Positions 14,829-23,038 of a DNA stretch of 32,517 nt are shown here, piece by piece; position 1 is the first letter of the stretch; the number at the start of each line of letters is the position of its first letter. Made by a program: the position numbers and the translations under genes. The notes beneath the pieces were generated by a model that was not told the DNA's origin, searched no databases, and worked only from the letters and a program-made list of their open reading frames with translations. Source of the stretch: an uncultured Sutterella sp. (GTDB lineage Bacteria; Pseudomonadota; Gammaproteobacteria; Burkholderiales; Burkholderiaceae_F); NCBI GenBank assembly GCA_900770335.1, contig CAAGKD010000099.1:1-32517 (forward strand). The letters are read 5' to 3'.

Positions 14829-15533
14829 ATGTCATTTGTTTTCGCTCCCCCCGCGCAGGCGGTGATTCCCGTCCAGGACGAGCGCTACGAATTCTTTCCC
14901 GTGAACCGCGTCTACGGCGCGGCGAAGAACTACGCCGCGAGCGACGCGCTGCGCGAGGCGGCCGCGGGCTTCGAGCCGCCGCTCTTTCTCAAGGCGGCCG
15001 ACACCGTGAGGCCCGTCGCGGACGGGGAGACCTACCGCTGGGCGATGCCGCCGAGGACTGAAAAAATGGTTCCCGAGCTTGAGCTCGTCGCCTGCCTCGG
15101 CAAGGGCGGGCGCAACCTCACGGTCGAGGAGGCCGAGGCGTGCGTCTGGGGCTGGTGCGTGGGCTTTGACTTCACGCGGCGCCTATCGGAAAAGGATCTT
15201 CCCGCGGGCCGTCCCTGGGACCTCATGAAGAGCCTCGAGGGGGGTGCGCCCGTCTCGCACGTGCGCCCGGCCTACCGAACGCCCCTGCCGGCGCCGACGG
15301 AGATCTACCTCTACCAGAACAACCGCAAGATGCAGTCCGCGAGCACGAGCTTCATGATCGCCTCGCCCGCCGAGCTCATCGCGCTCATCAGCCGCTACTG
15401 GGAGGTCCGCCCGGGCGACATCATCTTCACGGGCGCTCCGGTGAACGTCCCCGACGCGAAGGTCGGCGATCAGTTCGAGGGCGGCGTCAACGGCGTGGGC
15501 AAGCTCAAGGTCGAGATCGTCGAGGGCAGGTGA
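14829..15533 (+). CDS. Fumarylacetoacetate hydrolase (FAH) family protein, fumarylpyruvate-hydrolase-like
   Basis: This is a predicted cytosolic metal-dependent hydrolase or decarboxylase of 234 residues acting on a beta-diketo acid. The order of elements fits the short FAH proteins. First comes VNRVYGAAKNYAAS near 25-38. The metal-binding glutamates E83 and E85 are in PELELV, and D114 is in VGFDFTRR. After that come GRPWDLMKSL near 127-136 and, close to the end, the PGDIIFTGAP loop. The GRPW and DFTRR elements resemble fumarylpyruvate hydrolases of the gentisate pathway, but no gentisate genes are nearby, so the substrate is open; oxaloacetate tautomerase-like members also exist. The start at 14829 has AGGAGG nine bases upstream. 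It stands alone and converges on the EamA gene at 15648 with a terminator between. Confidence 0.85.
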   Translation: MSFVFAPPAQAVIPVQDERYEFFPVNRVYGAAKNYAASDALREAAAGFEPPLFLKAADTVRPVADGETYRWAMPPRTEKMVPELELVACLGKGGRNLTVEEAEACVWGWCVGFDFTRRLSEKDLPAGRPWDLMKSLEGGAPVSHVRPAYRTPLPAPTEIYLYQNNRKMQSASTSFMIASPAELIALISRYWEVRPGDIIFTGAPVNVPDAKVGDQFEGGVNGVGKLKVEIVEGR

Positions 15534-15579
15534 GTCTCGGAGCCGGCGCTGATTCGACGCTGATTCGGCTCTGAACAGG

Positions 15580-15620
15580 AAGGCGCCGCGCATCCCTCTG
15601 GGGGGGGGGCGCGGCGCCTT
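15580..15620. terminator. Bidirectional terminator hairpin with a ten-G loop tract
   Basis: The arms AAGGCGCCGCGC (15580-15591) and GCGCGGCGCCTT (15609-15620) pair perfectly over 12 bases. The 17-base loop carries most of a run of ten G (15600-15609). It lies between two convergent genes and fits a shared terminator, although T-tracts are short. Confidence 0.65.
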
Positions 15621-15647
15621 CGCTTGGGGTCGGAGGCGCGCGGGCGG

Positions 15648-16691
15648 TCAGTCGTCCGCCGCGCCGTTCGTTCCGTTCTGGTTGAGGATGCCCGCGTTCG
15701 CGGCGGCGCCCCCAAGGGGCTTGACCGGCGCGGCCGAGGCGAGCTTCCGGTGGTGGCTCTCAAAGACCCGGAGCGAGCCGAGCACGCCGCCCATCAGGAT
15801 GACGAAGCCCACCGTCATCGAGAGCGTCGGCGGCTCGCCTCGCCAGAGGAGCGCGTAGACCACGGCGAAGATCGATTCGAAGACGATGAGCTGGCCGCCC
15901 AGGGCCGCGGGCAGGAGCTGGCTCATGCGGTTCCAGCAGACCATCGCCACCCAGGAGCACAGCAGCCCGATCGTGAGCGCGACGCCGAGGAAGGTCCAGG
16001 GCGCGGGCCCGAGGAGCGTGACGGAGGTGTCCATGAAGCCGACGGGCCAGGCAAGGATCGCGAAGAGCGCCGCGGCGAAGGGCAGGACCGTGACGCCCTG
16101 CAGCGCCGTCCAGGCGCCCGTGCTGCGGTCGGGGTGCCTGAGGAGCCACTCGGCGTTCATGATCGAGAACCAGGTCCAGGAGACCACGGCGGCCAGGCCG
16201 AAGCCGACGCCCACCCAGTACTCGCGCCCGCCCGTGGCGGACTGCGCGGCGGCGTGCTCGAACTCCGTGAGGTTCGCGATGACGAGCCCGAGGAAGATCA
16301 CCGCGAGGGGCGGGAGGATGAGCCGCCAGGGCACGGCTTCCTTCGAGCCCGCGCAGCGCACGTTCGAGACGATCGCCACGAGCACGGGGATCACGGCCAT
16401 GAACATGCCCGCGAGCGGAGCGCCCGCAAGGCGGATGCAGATCGTGAGCAGGCAGTAGAAGAGAACGTTCCCGAAGAGCGGCAGGCGGAAGGCCTCCCAG
16501 ACGTCGGCGCGCGAGAACGCCTTGAGCTCCCTGCGGAAGACCGCGAGGAACGGCAGCGAGATCACGCCGAACGCGATGAACCGCGAGAGCGCGACGAGAA
16601 CGGGGTTGTACTCCGGCACGACGAGCGGAGCGATGTAGATGAGGCCCCAGAGGGCCCCGGCGGCGACGCCGAGAAGGACACCGGTCAGCAT
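15648..16691 (-). CDS. EamA/DMT superfamily transporter, second in window
   Basis: This inner-membrane protein of 347 residues has ten predicted spans in two EamA repeats. The first spans begin GVLLGVAAGALWGLIYIAPL, and the second repeat holds GFGLAAVVSWTWFSIMNAEW. QLLPAALGGQLIVFESIFAV near 270 is the usual last-repeat motif. A larger loop lies between the repeats (about 125-180), and the C-terminal ~35 residues are soluble and end Asn/Gly/Ala-rich. I chose the ATG at 16691; the open frame to 16841 is a Lys/Arg/Pro-rich run and unlikely to be translated. It is unrelated in detail to the EamA protein at 9253. Substrate unknown. It stands alone, with a 463-base gap upstream. Confidence 0.88.
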   Translation of the reverse strand: MLTGVLLGVAAGALWGLIYIAPLVVPEYNPVLVALSRFIAFGVISLPFLAVFRRELKAFSRADVWEAFRLPLFGNVLFYCLLTICIRLAGAPLAGMFMAVIPVLVAIVSNVRCAGSKEAVPWRLILPPLAVIFLGLVIANLTEFEHAAAQSATGGREYWVGVGFGLAAVVSWTWFSIMNAEWLLRHPDRSTGAWTALQGVTVLPFAAALFAILAWPVGFMDTSVTLLGPAPWTFLGVALTIGLLCSWVAMVCWNRMSQLLPAALGGQLIVFESIFAVVYALLWRGEPPTLSMTVGFVILMGGVLGSLRVFESHHRKLASAAPVKPLGGAAANAGILNQNGTNGAADD

Positions 16692-17154
16692 GTTTGGCCT
16701 GTCCCTTTCCTTTCTTTCCGGGGCGGGCCGTCTTTCACCCGGCCGCGCCCCTTCTTTTTCATCATCGGCCGGGCCCCGCCTGAAAGAAGGGGGTTTGCGT
16801 GAGTCCGTCCGCTGCTTTTTTTCGTCCGCCGGCCTTCGCATCGTCCCGCTGGCTCGTCTCGCCCGCTCGCAGGAGAAGTCTCCCCGGGGAAAGCGAGCTG
16901 GTCATGAGACGGCGCAGGGCGCGATCCAAACCGACTGAAGCCAGGTCTCCAGAGCGCAATGAGCGTTTGGATTTCTGACTAGTCCCATGTTAACACTGCA
17001 TTTGTCTTAAGTGCGGACCGCTACGGGAAAACGATGGCGCATGGGCCGAACGGCTCTTGTGAGCAACTTGAACATCTGATCAGTCTGAGGCGACCGCGCG
17101 GAGTACCCACAGAGACATGCGTATTTATGCGTATGAATAGCGAATGGGAGCGAT
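16692..17154. other. 463-base intergenic region between EamA and mltB
   Basis: I see no convincing gene. Features are a T7 run (16816-16822), a hairpin GCTCGC (16865-16870) with GCGAGC (16893-16898) enclosing TCCCCGGGGA, and a lower-GC stretch (about 16965-17015) with GACTAGTC and GTTAAC. A direct repeat of ATGCGTAT is at 17117-17124 and 17127-17134. The region should contain the promoter of the EamA gene and the end of the mltB transcript. A small regulatory RNA cannot be excluded but has no positive support. Confidence 0.45.
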
Positions 17155-18417
17155 TCAGTCCCGGGGCGGCGTTTCTGGGGCGGCGGCTTCGTCCTTCTTC
17201 TCCGCGGGGGCTTCGGCCGGCGCGGCGGAGGGGCGGGCGGCGTCCTCGGGCTGCGCAGCCCGGGCAAGGCCGAGCCTCTCGGCGAGCCGCGTCACAGCGG
17301 CCGCGTAGAAGTAGCTCCGGTTGTAGCGCAGGATCGCCGAGAAGGAGCGCGTGCCGATGAAGTAGTCCGTGCCGTGCGCGCCCGAAGCCTTCGTCCAGGG
17401 AAGGTCCACGAGCAGGGCGGGCTCGTCCTCGGAGAGCGGCAGGGGCTCGACGGGCTTCACGCCCGCAGCAAGGAGCGCTCCGACCGTCGTGTGGGCGGCG
17501 ATGCCGCCCGAGCCCGTGCCGCGGAAGATCTCGTCGTTCGCCTCGACCCGGTAGAGGGGGCGCTCGCCCGGAACCCAGCCGTTGCCCGCGAGGAAGCTCG
17601 CCACCGAGGCGATGCCGTCGGGCTCGCTGCCGACGATGTCGACGCGTCCGTCGCCGTCGCCGTCCCGGCCGAAGGCCTTGAGGGACGCGGGCATGAACTG
17701 CCCGAGCCCCATGGCGCCCGCGAAGGAGCCTGTGACGGAGACGGGCTCGATGCGCTCGCTCCAGCAGAACTCAAGGAAGTTCGCGAGCTCGGCGCGGTAG
17801 TAGGGCGCGCGCCGGGTGTAGTCGAAGGAGAGCGTCATCAGCGCGTCGAGGACCCGGAAGCGCCCCATGTTCTTTCCGTAGATCGACTCGATGCCGATGA
17901 TCGCGGCGATGATGTGGCGCGGCACCCCCGTTTCGGCCTCGACGCGGTCGAACACCGCCCTGTGGCGCCGCAGAAACGCCGCGCCCTTGTCGATGCGCTC
18001 GGCGTTGACGAGATTGCGCTCGTAGAGGAGGAAGTTCCGCTCGGGCGTGGTCTTTCTCGGGGCGTTGGGCCGGGGCGTCGTGTACTTCTCCGAAAGGGGC
18101 GAGTAGCGCGCCACCGCCGCCGCGTCGAGAAGCCACTCAAGGGGGATGGCCTTGTCGCGCGAGAGCGCCTCGAGCCAGGCGCGGACCTCCTCGCGGGAGG
18201 CGTAGTCAGAGACGACGGCGCCGGAGGCGCGCTTCACCGGGGATTTCGCGGAAACGCCCGGGGCCGCCGGGGCTGCCGCCGCCGAAGCGCTCCTCGCGGC
18301 CTCGCCGCCGGCCCCGGCTCCGGGCGCCTCGGCGGCGTTGGCCGCAAGGGCGCAGGCGAGCAGGGCGGCGAGCATCGCCGCCGCGCGGCGCGGTGCTTTT
18401 CGAGTGGGCGGGGTCAT
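17155..18417 (-). CDS. mltB: Membrane-bound lytic murein transglycosylase B (GH103)
   Basis: This periplasmic enzyme cleaves the MurNAc-GlcNAc bond of peptidoglycan with formation of 1,6-anhydroMurNAc. The protein is 420 residues. The N-terminus is basic, then hydrophobic (about 11-28); a cysteine at 22 (LLAC) could be lipidated, although the lipobox is imperfect. An Ala-rich linker follows to about 65. The catalytic glutamate is E177 in IIGIESIYGKNMG, followed by RFRVLDALMTLSFDY. AMGLGQFMPASLKAFG and an acidic loop RDGDGDGRVDI (251-261) match the EF-hand-like calcium site of Slt35/MltB. The last ~45 residues are a low-complexity Ala/Pro/Glu tail. A minus-strand TAGAAT (18455-18460) lies about 38 bases before the start. 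Recognition is firm; lipidation is inference. Confidence 0.92.
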   Translation of the reverse strand: MTPPTRKAPRRAAAMLAALLACALAANAAEAPGAGAGGEAARSASAAAAPAAPGVSAKSPVKRASGAVVSDYASREEVRAWLEALSRDKAIPLEWLLDAAAVARYSPLSEKYTTPRPNAPRKTTPERNFLLYERNLVNAERIDKGAAFLRRHRAVFDRVEAETGVPRHIIAAIIGIESIYGKNMGRFRVLDALMTLSFDYTRRAPYYRAELANFLEFCWSERIEPVSVTGSFAGAMGLGQFMPASLKAFGRDGDGDGRVDIVGSEPDGIASVASFLAGNGWVPGERPLYRVEANDEIFRGTGSGGIAAHTTVGALLAAGVKPVEPLPLSEDEPALLVDLPWTKASGAHGTDYFIGTRSFSAILRYNRSYFYAAAVTRLAERLGLARAAQPEDAARPSAAPAEAPAEKKDEAAAPETPPRD

Positions 18418-18454
18418 GGGCGGGGCGGTTGTCTTGGTTTTTTGTCTTCCCGGG

Positions 18455-18462
18455 ATTCTATA
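18455..18462 (-). promoter_or_regulatory. -10-like TATAGAAT ahead of mltB
   Basis: The minus strand reads CCTATAGAATCCCG, holding overlapping TATAGA and TAGAAT. It is about 38 bases from the mltB ATG, giving a short leader. No -35 is recognised. Confidence 0.4.
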
Positions 18463-18681
18463 GGCGCGGGCGCCGCCCTCCGGCGCCTTTCGGAGCGATT
18501 TGCTCCGGCAAAGCCGCTCCGGCAGATTCGAAGCGGGGCCTTGCGGCTTTGCAGCGAGGCGGGCGCCCGGAATGCGTCCGCACGGGGCTCCCGGCCGCCT
18601 GTGCTAGGCTTCCCGCATGCCGCGGCCCGCCGCCGCGCTCCCCATGACGCAAGTCACAAGCAACCCAAAGCCGAACTTCGA

Positions 18682-19686
18682 ATGCCCCAAGCATCCCAAG
18701 AGCCTTCCTCAGCCGCCTGCGCGGGTTCCGACTGGCGGAGCCTGCCCACGGGGTGGTTCACGCATCCGCTCGTGAGCCTGCCCAATCCCCTTGAGGAGGC
18801 GCCCGAGTCGCCCGACCGCATCGAGGCGATCGAGACCCGCCTGATGCTCGGGGGGTTTGAAGACTGCGTGCGCCGCGTCGAGTGCGGCCCTGCGGCGCGC
18901 GAGGACGTGCTCCTCGCGCATGACGAGGACTACCTTGACGCCCTTGAGCGCGCGAGCGCCGGGGACGCGCGCGCGCTCGCGCGCTTCGCCGAGCCCGACA
19001 CGCGCGTGGGCTCGGACACCTTCGGCTGCGCCATGGCGAGCGCGGGCGCCGTCGTGCGGGCTGTCGACGCGGTCTTCTCCAGAAGCGTGCGCAACGCCTT
19101 CTGCGCGGTGAGGCCCCCGGGGCACCACGCCTCGCGCGACCGGGCGAGCGGCTTTTGCTACCTCAACAACGCCGCGATCGGGGCCCTGCATGCGCAGCGC
19201 CGCTGGCGGCTCTCGCGCGTGATGGTCCTCGACTTTGACGCGCACCACGGCGACGGCACGGAGGAGATCCTCGCCGGGCGCCCCGAGTTCCGGTTTCTCT
19301 CGCTCTTCCAGTGGCCGCTCTTTCCGCACCGCAGGATGAGCCCGCAGCCCGCCAACGCGCTCCTCACGCCGCTTCTCGCGGGATCGGACGGCTCGGACAT
19401 CGCCCGCGTCGTCGAGCAGGAGTGGCTCCCGGAGGTGGAGCGCTTCCGCCCCGAGCTCATGATCCTCTCGGCGGGCTTTGACGCCCATGTCGAGGAGCGG
19501 ATCGCGCAGCTCAAGGCCGCCGAGGTCGACTACGCGCGGATCACGCGCCAGCTCGTCGAAGCGTCGGTGCGCCACTGCGAGGGGCGGCTCGTGAGCGTGC
19601 TCGAGGGCGGCTATGAATTGAGGAGCCTCGCGCGAAGCGTCTTCACGCACCTTCTCGGGCTCGCCCGAACGACTTCGGTCGCCTGA
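18682..19686 (+). CDS. Histone-deacetylase-like amidohydrolase (AcuC/AphA/class II HDAC family)
   Basis: This is a zinc hydrolase of 334 residues that removes acetyl groups from lysine, polyamines or similar amines. The catalytic histidines H148 and H149 are in RPPGHHA. The zinc ligands are D186 and H188 in DFDAHHGDGT, and D267 in SAGFDAH. The glycine-tyrosine of the active site is in LEGGYE. An early SPDRIEAIE and AHDEDYLDAL complete the pattern. The frame is open far upstream (to 17374), but that stretch is antisense to mltB; the ATG at 18682 gives the usual N-terminus, without a good Shine-Dalgarno. The UMF1-type transporter starts 25 bases downstream, so the pair is probably an operon. 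Substrate class (acetyl-lysine protein, acetylpolyamine or other) cannot be decided from the motifs. Confidence 0.9.
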   Translation: MPQASQEPSSAACAGSDWRSLPTGWFTHPLVSLPNPLEEAPESPDRIEAIETRLMLGGFEDCVRRVECGPAAREDVLLAHDEDYLDALERASAGDARALARFAEPDTRVGSDTFGCAMASAGAVVRAVDAVFSRSVRNAFCAVRPPGHHASRDRASGFCYLNNAAIGALHAQRRWRLSRVMVLDFDAHHGDGTEEILAGRPEFRFLSLFQWPLFPHRRMSPQPANALLTPLLAGSDGSDIARVVEQEWLPEVERFRPELMILSAGFDAHVEERIAQLKAAEVDYARITRQLVEASVRHCEGRLVSVLEGGYELRSLARSVFTHLLGLARTTSVA

Positions 19687-19711
19687 GGCCTGACGCAGGA
19701 GGATTCTTGCA

Positions 19712-21034
19712 ATGATCCGAACCGATGCGCTGATGCCGGGCGTGCGCCCGCGCGAGGTGTGGGCCTGGTCGGCCTTTGACTTCGCCAACTCGGGCTACAC
19801 GACCGTCGTGCTCACGGCGGTCTTCAACGCTTACTTCGTCTCCGTCGTCGCCGGGGACGCGCCTTGGGCGACCTTCGCCTGGACGCTCATCATCGCGGCG
19901 AGCAACCTGCTGAGCCTCTTTCTGATGCCCGTCGTCGGCGCGGTCGCGGACGCCCGGGCGCAGAAGAAGCGCTGGCTCTTCGCGGCGACGGCGCTTTGCA
20001 TTGCGGGCACGGTCGGCCTCGCCTTCTGCGGCCCGGGGACGATCGCGCTCGCCGCGGTGATGGTGATCCTCTCGAACGTCGGCTACAACGTGGGCGAGAC
20101 ACTCAACTCCGCGTTCCTTCCGGAGATCGCCCGCCCCGAGGCGGTCGGGAAGGTTTCGGGCTGGGGGTGGTCGTTCGGGTACTGCGGCGGCCTCGTCACG
20201 CTCGGGGCCTGCCTCGCGCTCGTGCTCGGGCGCGAGCGGCTCGGCCTCACGGCCGACGGCGCGATCGCCGGCACGATGCTCATCACCGCGGCGGTCTTCG
20301 CCCTGGCCTCCGTTCCGATCTTTACGCTCCTCAGGGAGCGCGCCCGGCCGAGGTCCGGCGATTCGACGAAGGGCCTGCTTCGCGACGCACTCTCGAGCTT
20401 CCGCGAGGTCGCGGCCACGGCCCGGAGCCTCTCGACCCATCGCGACTTCGCCTGGCTCGCCCTGTGCGGCTTTCTCTACCAGTGCGGCATCTCCGTGGTC
20501 ATCACGCTCTCGGCCGTCTACGCCGGGGAGGTGATGGGCTTCACGACGACGGACACGCTCCTCCTGGTCTTTCTCGTCAACATCACGGCCGCGATCGGCG
20601 CCTTCGGGTTCGGATATCTGCAGGACCGGATCGGCCACAAGCGCGCCCTCGGGCTCACGCTCCTCGTCTGGGTCGCCATGATCGGCTGCGCCTGGGGCGC
20701 GACGACGCGGCCGCTCTTCTGGCTCGCCGCAAACCTCGCGGGCTTCGCGATGGGCTCCTCGCAGTCCGCCGGCCGCGCCATGGTGGCGCTCCTCGCGCCC
20801 GAGGGGCGCACGGCCGAGTTCTTCAGCTTCTGGAACATGGCGCTCTGGGTCTCGGCGATCGCCGGGCCTCTCGCCTACGGATCGGTGACGTGGATCACCG
20901 GGAACGACCACCGGCTCGCCATCCTCGTGACGGGCGCGTTCTTCGCGCTCTCGATCCTCGCGCTCGCGCCCCTCGACCTCGAGCGCGGCATGGCCGCGGC
21001 CGGACGGGCGCCGAAGGCGCAGGCCCCGCGCTGA
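19712..21034 (+). CDS. UMF1-type (Atg22-like) MFS transporter
   Basis: This inner-membrane carrier of 440 residues has about 12 spans. The opening AWSAFDFANSGYTTVV matches the UMF1/Atg22 branch of the major facilitator superfamily, whose bacterial substrates are mostly unknown (the yeast relative exports amino acids from the vacuole). A loop PVVGAVADARAQKKR fits the MFS signature between spans 2 and 3, and FGYLQDRIGHKRAL is its counterpart in the second half. FNAYFVSVVAG and GYNVGETLNSAFLPEI are also typical of the family. The start at 19712 has AGGAGG eight bases upstream. It follows the deacetylase-like gene by 25 bases and ends at a hairpin shared with bamD. Export or import of a product or substrate of the deacetylase is possible but unproven. 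Confidence 0.9.
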   Translation: MIRTDALMPGVRPREVWAWSAFDFANSGYTTVVLTAVFNAYFVSVVAGDAPWATFAWTLIIAASNLLSLFLMPVVGAVADARAQKKRWLFAATALCIAGTVGLAFCGPGTIALAAVMVILSNVGYNVGETLNSAFLPEIARPEAVGKVSGWGWSFGYCGGLVTLGACLALVLGRERLGLTADGAIAGTMLITAAVFALASVPIFTLLRERARPRSGDSTKGLLRDALSSFREVAATARSLSTHRDFAWLALCGFLYQCGISVVITLSAVYAGEVMGFTTTDTLLLVFLVNITAAIGAFGFGYLQDRIGHKRALGLTLLVWVAMIGCAWGATTRPLFWLAANLAGFAMGSSQSAGRAMVALLAPEGRTAEFFSFWNMALWVSAIAGPLAYGSVTWITGNDHRLAILVTGAFFALSILALAPLDLERGMAAAGRAPKAQAPR

Positions 21035-21049
21035 CGGCGCGGACGGCAA

Positions 21050-21081
21050 AAGCGGCCGCGGACGCATCGTCCCGGCCGCTT
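21050..21081. terminator. Bidirectional terminator between UMF1 transporter and bamD
   Basis: AAGCGGCCG (21050-21058) pairs with CGGCCGCTT (21073-21081). Inside, GGACG (21060-21064) pairs with CGTCC (21068-21072) around a CAT loop, with one bulged base. It lies between convergent stops, and the A- and T-ended arms suit termination in either direction. Confidence 0.7.
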
Positions 21082-21114
21082 CCATTCGAAAGGCTTCGGA
21101 TCGCCTTTCTGCGG

Positions 21115-21903
21115 TCAGCGCGTCGGCTGGGCGCGCACGCCGCCCTTGTTCATCTCGATCACGCGGCGCGTGTCCGCGGCGAGGTCCGACATCTTGAGGG
21201 CGTCGTAGCTCTGCGCGATGAGCTCGAGGGCGTCGTCGCGCATCGGCGTGTTCTGGAACTCGCGCACCACGCGCTGGGCGCGGTCGATCGCGGCCACGTA
21301 GGCGTGGCGCACGAAGTAGTACTGCGCGGTCTTGAGCTCATGCTCGGCCTGCGCGAGCACGAGCGCGTGCATGCGGCGGCGGGCCTCGGGGGCGAAGCGG
21401 CTGTCGGGATAGCGCAGCGCGAGCTCCTTGAAGATGTCGAAGGCCTCGCGCGAGGCGTTGGCGTCGCGCTCGGCCAAGTCCTCGGCGGCGAGTTTGTTGA
21501 ACCAGCTGTCGGTCTCGTTGAGCGTCGCGAGCGCCTTGAGGTACATCACGTAGTCGCTGTTGGCGTGATTGGGGTAGGTGCGCAGGAACCGGTCGGCGGC
21601 CTGCACGGCGCCCGGGGCATCGCCGTCCTTCCACGTGGCGTAGATGAGCTCGATCTGGGCCTGCTGAGCGTAGCGTCCGAACGGATAGCGCGCCTCGAGC
21701 TTCTGGTAGTAGTTCTTGGCATCCGTCCAGTTGCTATCATCCAAGGCCGCCCGCGCCTCGGTGTAGAGCTTGTCGGCGCTCCAGTCGAGCGTCTGATCCC
21801 GGTCAAGGCTCTGCAGCCAGGAGCAGGAGGCCGTGGAAAGCGTCACGGCGACGAGCGCGGCACCGCGCATCAGGAGCCTTTTGCAGGGATTTGAAAGATT
21901 CAT
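21115..21903 (-). CDS. bamD: Outer membrane protein assembly factor BamD
   Basis: BamD is an essential lipoprotein of the BAM complex, which inserts beta-barrel proteins into the outer membrane; it contacts BamA at the periplasmic face. The 262-residue protein has a signal sequence with the lipidation cysteine C27 (TASC). Tetratricopeptide-like repeats follow, with LYTEARAALDDSNWTDAKNY, then RYPFGRYAQQAQIELIYA and YPNHANSDYVMYLKAL. The pattern and length match the family, with RDANASREAFDIFKELALRY before the C-terminal repeats. The ATG at 21903 interlocks with the rluD start on the other strand (both in CATG), so its leader is antisense to the beginning of rluD. No Shine-Dalgarno is obvious. 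Confidence 0.95.
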   Translation of the reverse strand: MNLSNPCKRLLMRGAALVAVTLSTASCSWLQSLDRDQTLDWSADKLYTEARAALDDSNWTDAKNYYQKLEARYPFGRYAQQAQIELIYATWKDGDAPGAVQAADRFLRTYPNHANSDYVMYLKALATLNETDSWFNKLAAEDLAERDANASREAFDIFKELALRYPDSRFAPEARRRMHALVLAQAEHELKTAQYYFVRHAYVAAIDRAQRVVREFQNTPMRDDALELIAQSYDALKMSDLAADTRRVIEMNKGGVRAQPTR

Positions 21904-23035
21904 GACACATCAGCAGGTCAATTTGAACAGCGACGATTATAGCGGCGAGGCGTTTGCGGACGAGGACGCCCTCCTCGCGGAGGACTCGGACGACTTCGAG
22001 GACGCCGAAGAGGGCTCCGGCGGGGCCGCGGCCGGCTCCGACGGTCCCGTGCGGCTCGTCGTCAAGGGCTTCTGGGGCGAGCGCCTCGACAAGGTCCTCG
22101 CGGCGTTGCTTCCCGACGTCTCCCGTGCGCGGCTCTCCAGGATGATCGAGTCCGGGAAGGTCCTTCTGAACGGCGCCGTCACGACCCGGGTCCGCGCCAA
22201 GGCGACCGAGGGCGACGAGATCGATCTCCTCGAGGCCCCGCGCATGGAGGATCCCCTGCGCGCCGAGCCCGAGGAGGGCGTTCCCTACGAGGTCGTCCAC
22301 GACGACGACGCGATCATCGTCGTCAACAAGCCCGCGGGCCTTGTCGTCCATCCGGGCGCGGGCAACCCCGACGGTACGCTGATGAACGGCCTGCTCTGGG
22401 ACTTCCCCGAGCTCAAGGACGTTCCGCGCGCGGGCATCGTGCACCGCCTGGACCGCGACACTTCCGGCCTCATGGTCGTCGCCCGCACGCTCGCCGCCCA
22501 GACCAATCTCGTCCGGCAGCTCCAGGAGCGCACCGTCAAGCGCGAGTACTGGGCGATCACCATGGGCTCGGCCGCCGAGGACTTCGTCGTCGACGTGCCG
22601 ATCGGCCGCGATCCGAGGAGCCGCATCCGCTTCAAGGGGTTCCCCGGCTCGACGGGCGTGCGCGCCAAGCCCTCGCGCACCCGCGTGAGGACCGTCGACT
22701 GGTCGAGCGCCGACGGCATCCCCGTCTCCTGGGTCGCGTGCCGCCTCGACACCGGCCGCACGCACCAGATCCGCGTGCACCTCACGGGCGAGGACCTGCC
22801 GCTCATCGGCGACCAGCTCTACCGCGGCCGCGCCCCGGGCATCGCCGTCAAGATGGAGAACCTTCTTGACTTCCACCGCCAGGCGCTGCACGCCTCGCGC
22901 CTCGGCCTCGTCCACCCCGTGACGGGCGAGGAGATGCAGTGGTTCCGCGAGCCGCCCGAGGACATGATCCGGCTCATGGACGACCTGGGCTTCGGCCCCT
23001 GGGACCGTCCCGTCACCGTCTTTGAGAGGGTCTGA
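21902..23035 (+). CDS. rluD: 23S rRNA pseudouridine synthase RluD
   Basis: RluD converts uridines 1911, 1915 and 1917 in helix 69 of 23S rRNA to pseudouridine. From the ATG at 21902 the protein is 377 residues. An acidic leader (about 10-48) precedes an S4 RNA-binding domain (about 58-110, ERLDKVLAALLPDVSRARLS), then the catalytic domain with HRLDRDTSG at 181-189, where D184 is the catalytic aspartate. RTHQIRVHL and FHRQALHASRLGL are the other conserved motifs. An upstream start at 21833 would put 23 residues inside bamD antisense and is less likely. A TTG at 21920 with AGGT before it is an alternative that would avoid the overlap with bamD. The acidic leader varies in burkholderial homologues. 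pgeF follows after three bases. Confidence 0.93.
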   Translation: MTHQQVNLNSDDYSGEAFADEDALLAEDSDDFEDAEEGSGGAAAGSDGPVRLVVKGFWGERLDKVLAALLPDVSRARLSRMIESGKVLLNGAVTTRVRAKATEGDEIDLLEAPRMEDPLRAEPEEGVPYEVVHDDDAIIVVNKPAGLVVHPGAGNPDGTLMNGLLWDFPELKDVPRAGIVHRLDRDTSGLMVVARTLAAQTNLVRQLQERTVKREYWAITMGSAAEDFVVDVPIGRDPRSRIRFKGFPGSTGVRAKPSRTRVRTVDWSSADGIPVSWVACRLDTGRTHQIRVHLTGEDLPLIGDQLYRGRAPGIAVKMENLLDFHRQALHASRLGLVHPVTGEEMQWFREPPEDMIRLMDDLGFGPWDRPVTVFERV

Positions 23036-23038
23036 GCC

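Noticed and set aside
17117..17134. Direct repeat ATGCGTAT twice as an iteron or CRISPR-like element
   Set aside because: There are only two copies of eight bases, with no further spacing pattern, so it gives no support for an origin or array.
17374..18681. An N-terminal extension of over 400 residues to the deacetylase-like protein
   Set aside because: The stretch is antisense to mltB and has shadow-like composition. The known domain begins shortly after the ATG at 18682.
19643..21085. A 480-codon minus-strand frame opposite the UMF1 transporter
   Set aside because: It is low-complexity Arg/Glu/Asp sequence without hydrophobic pattern or motif, against a clear 12-span transporter on the plus strand.
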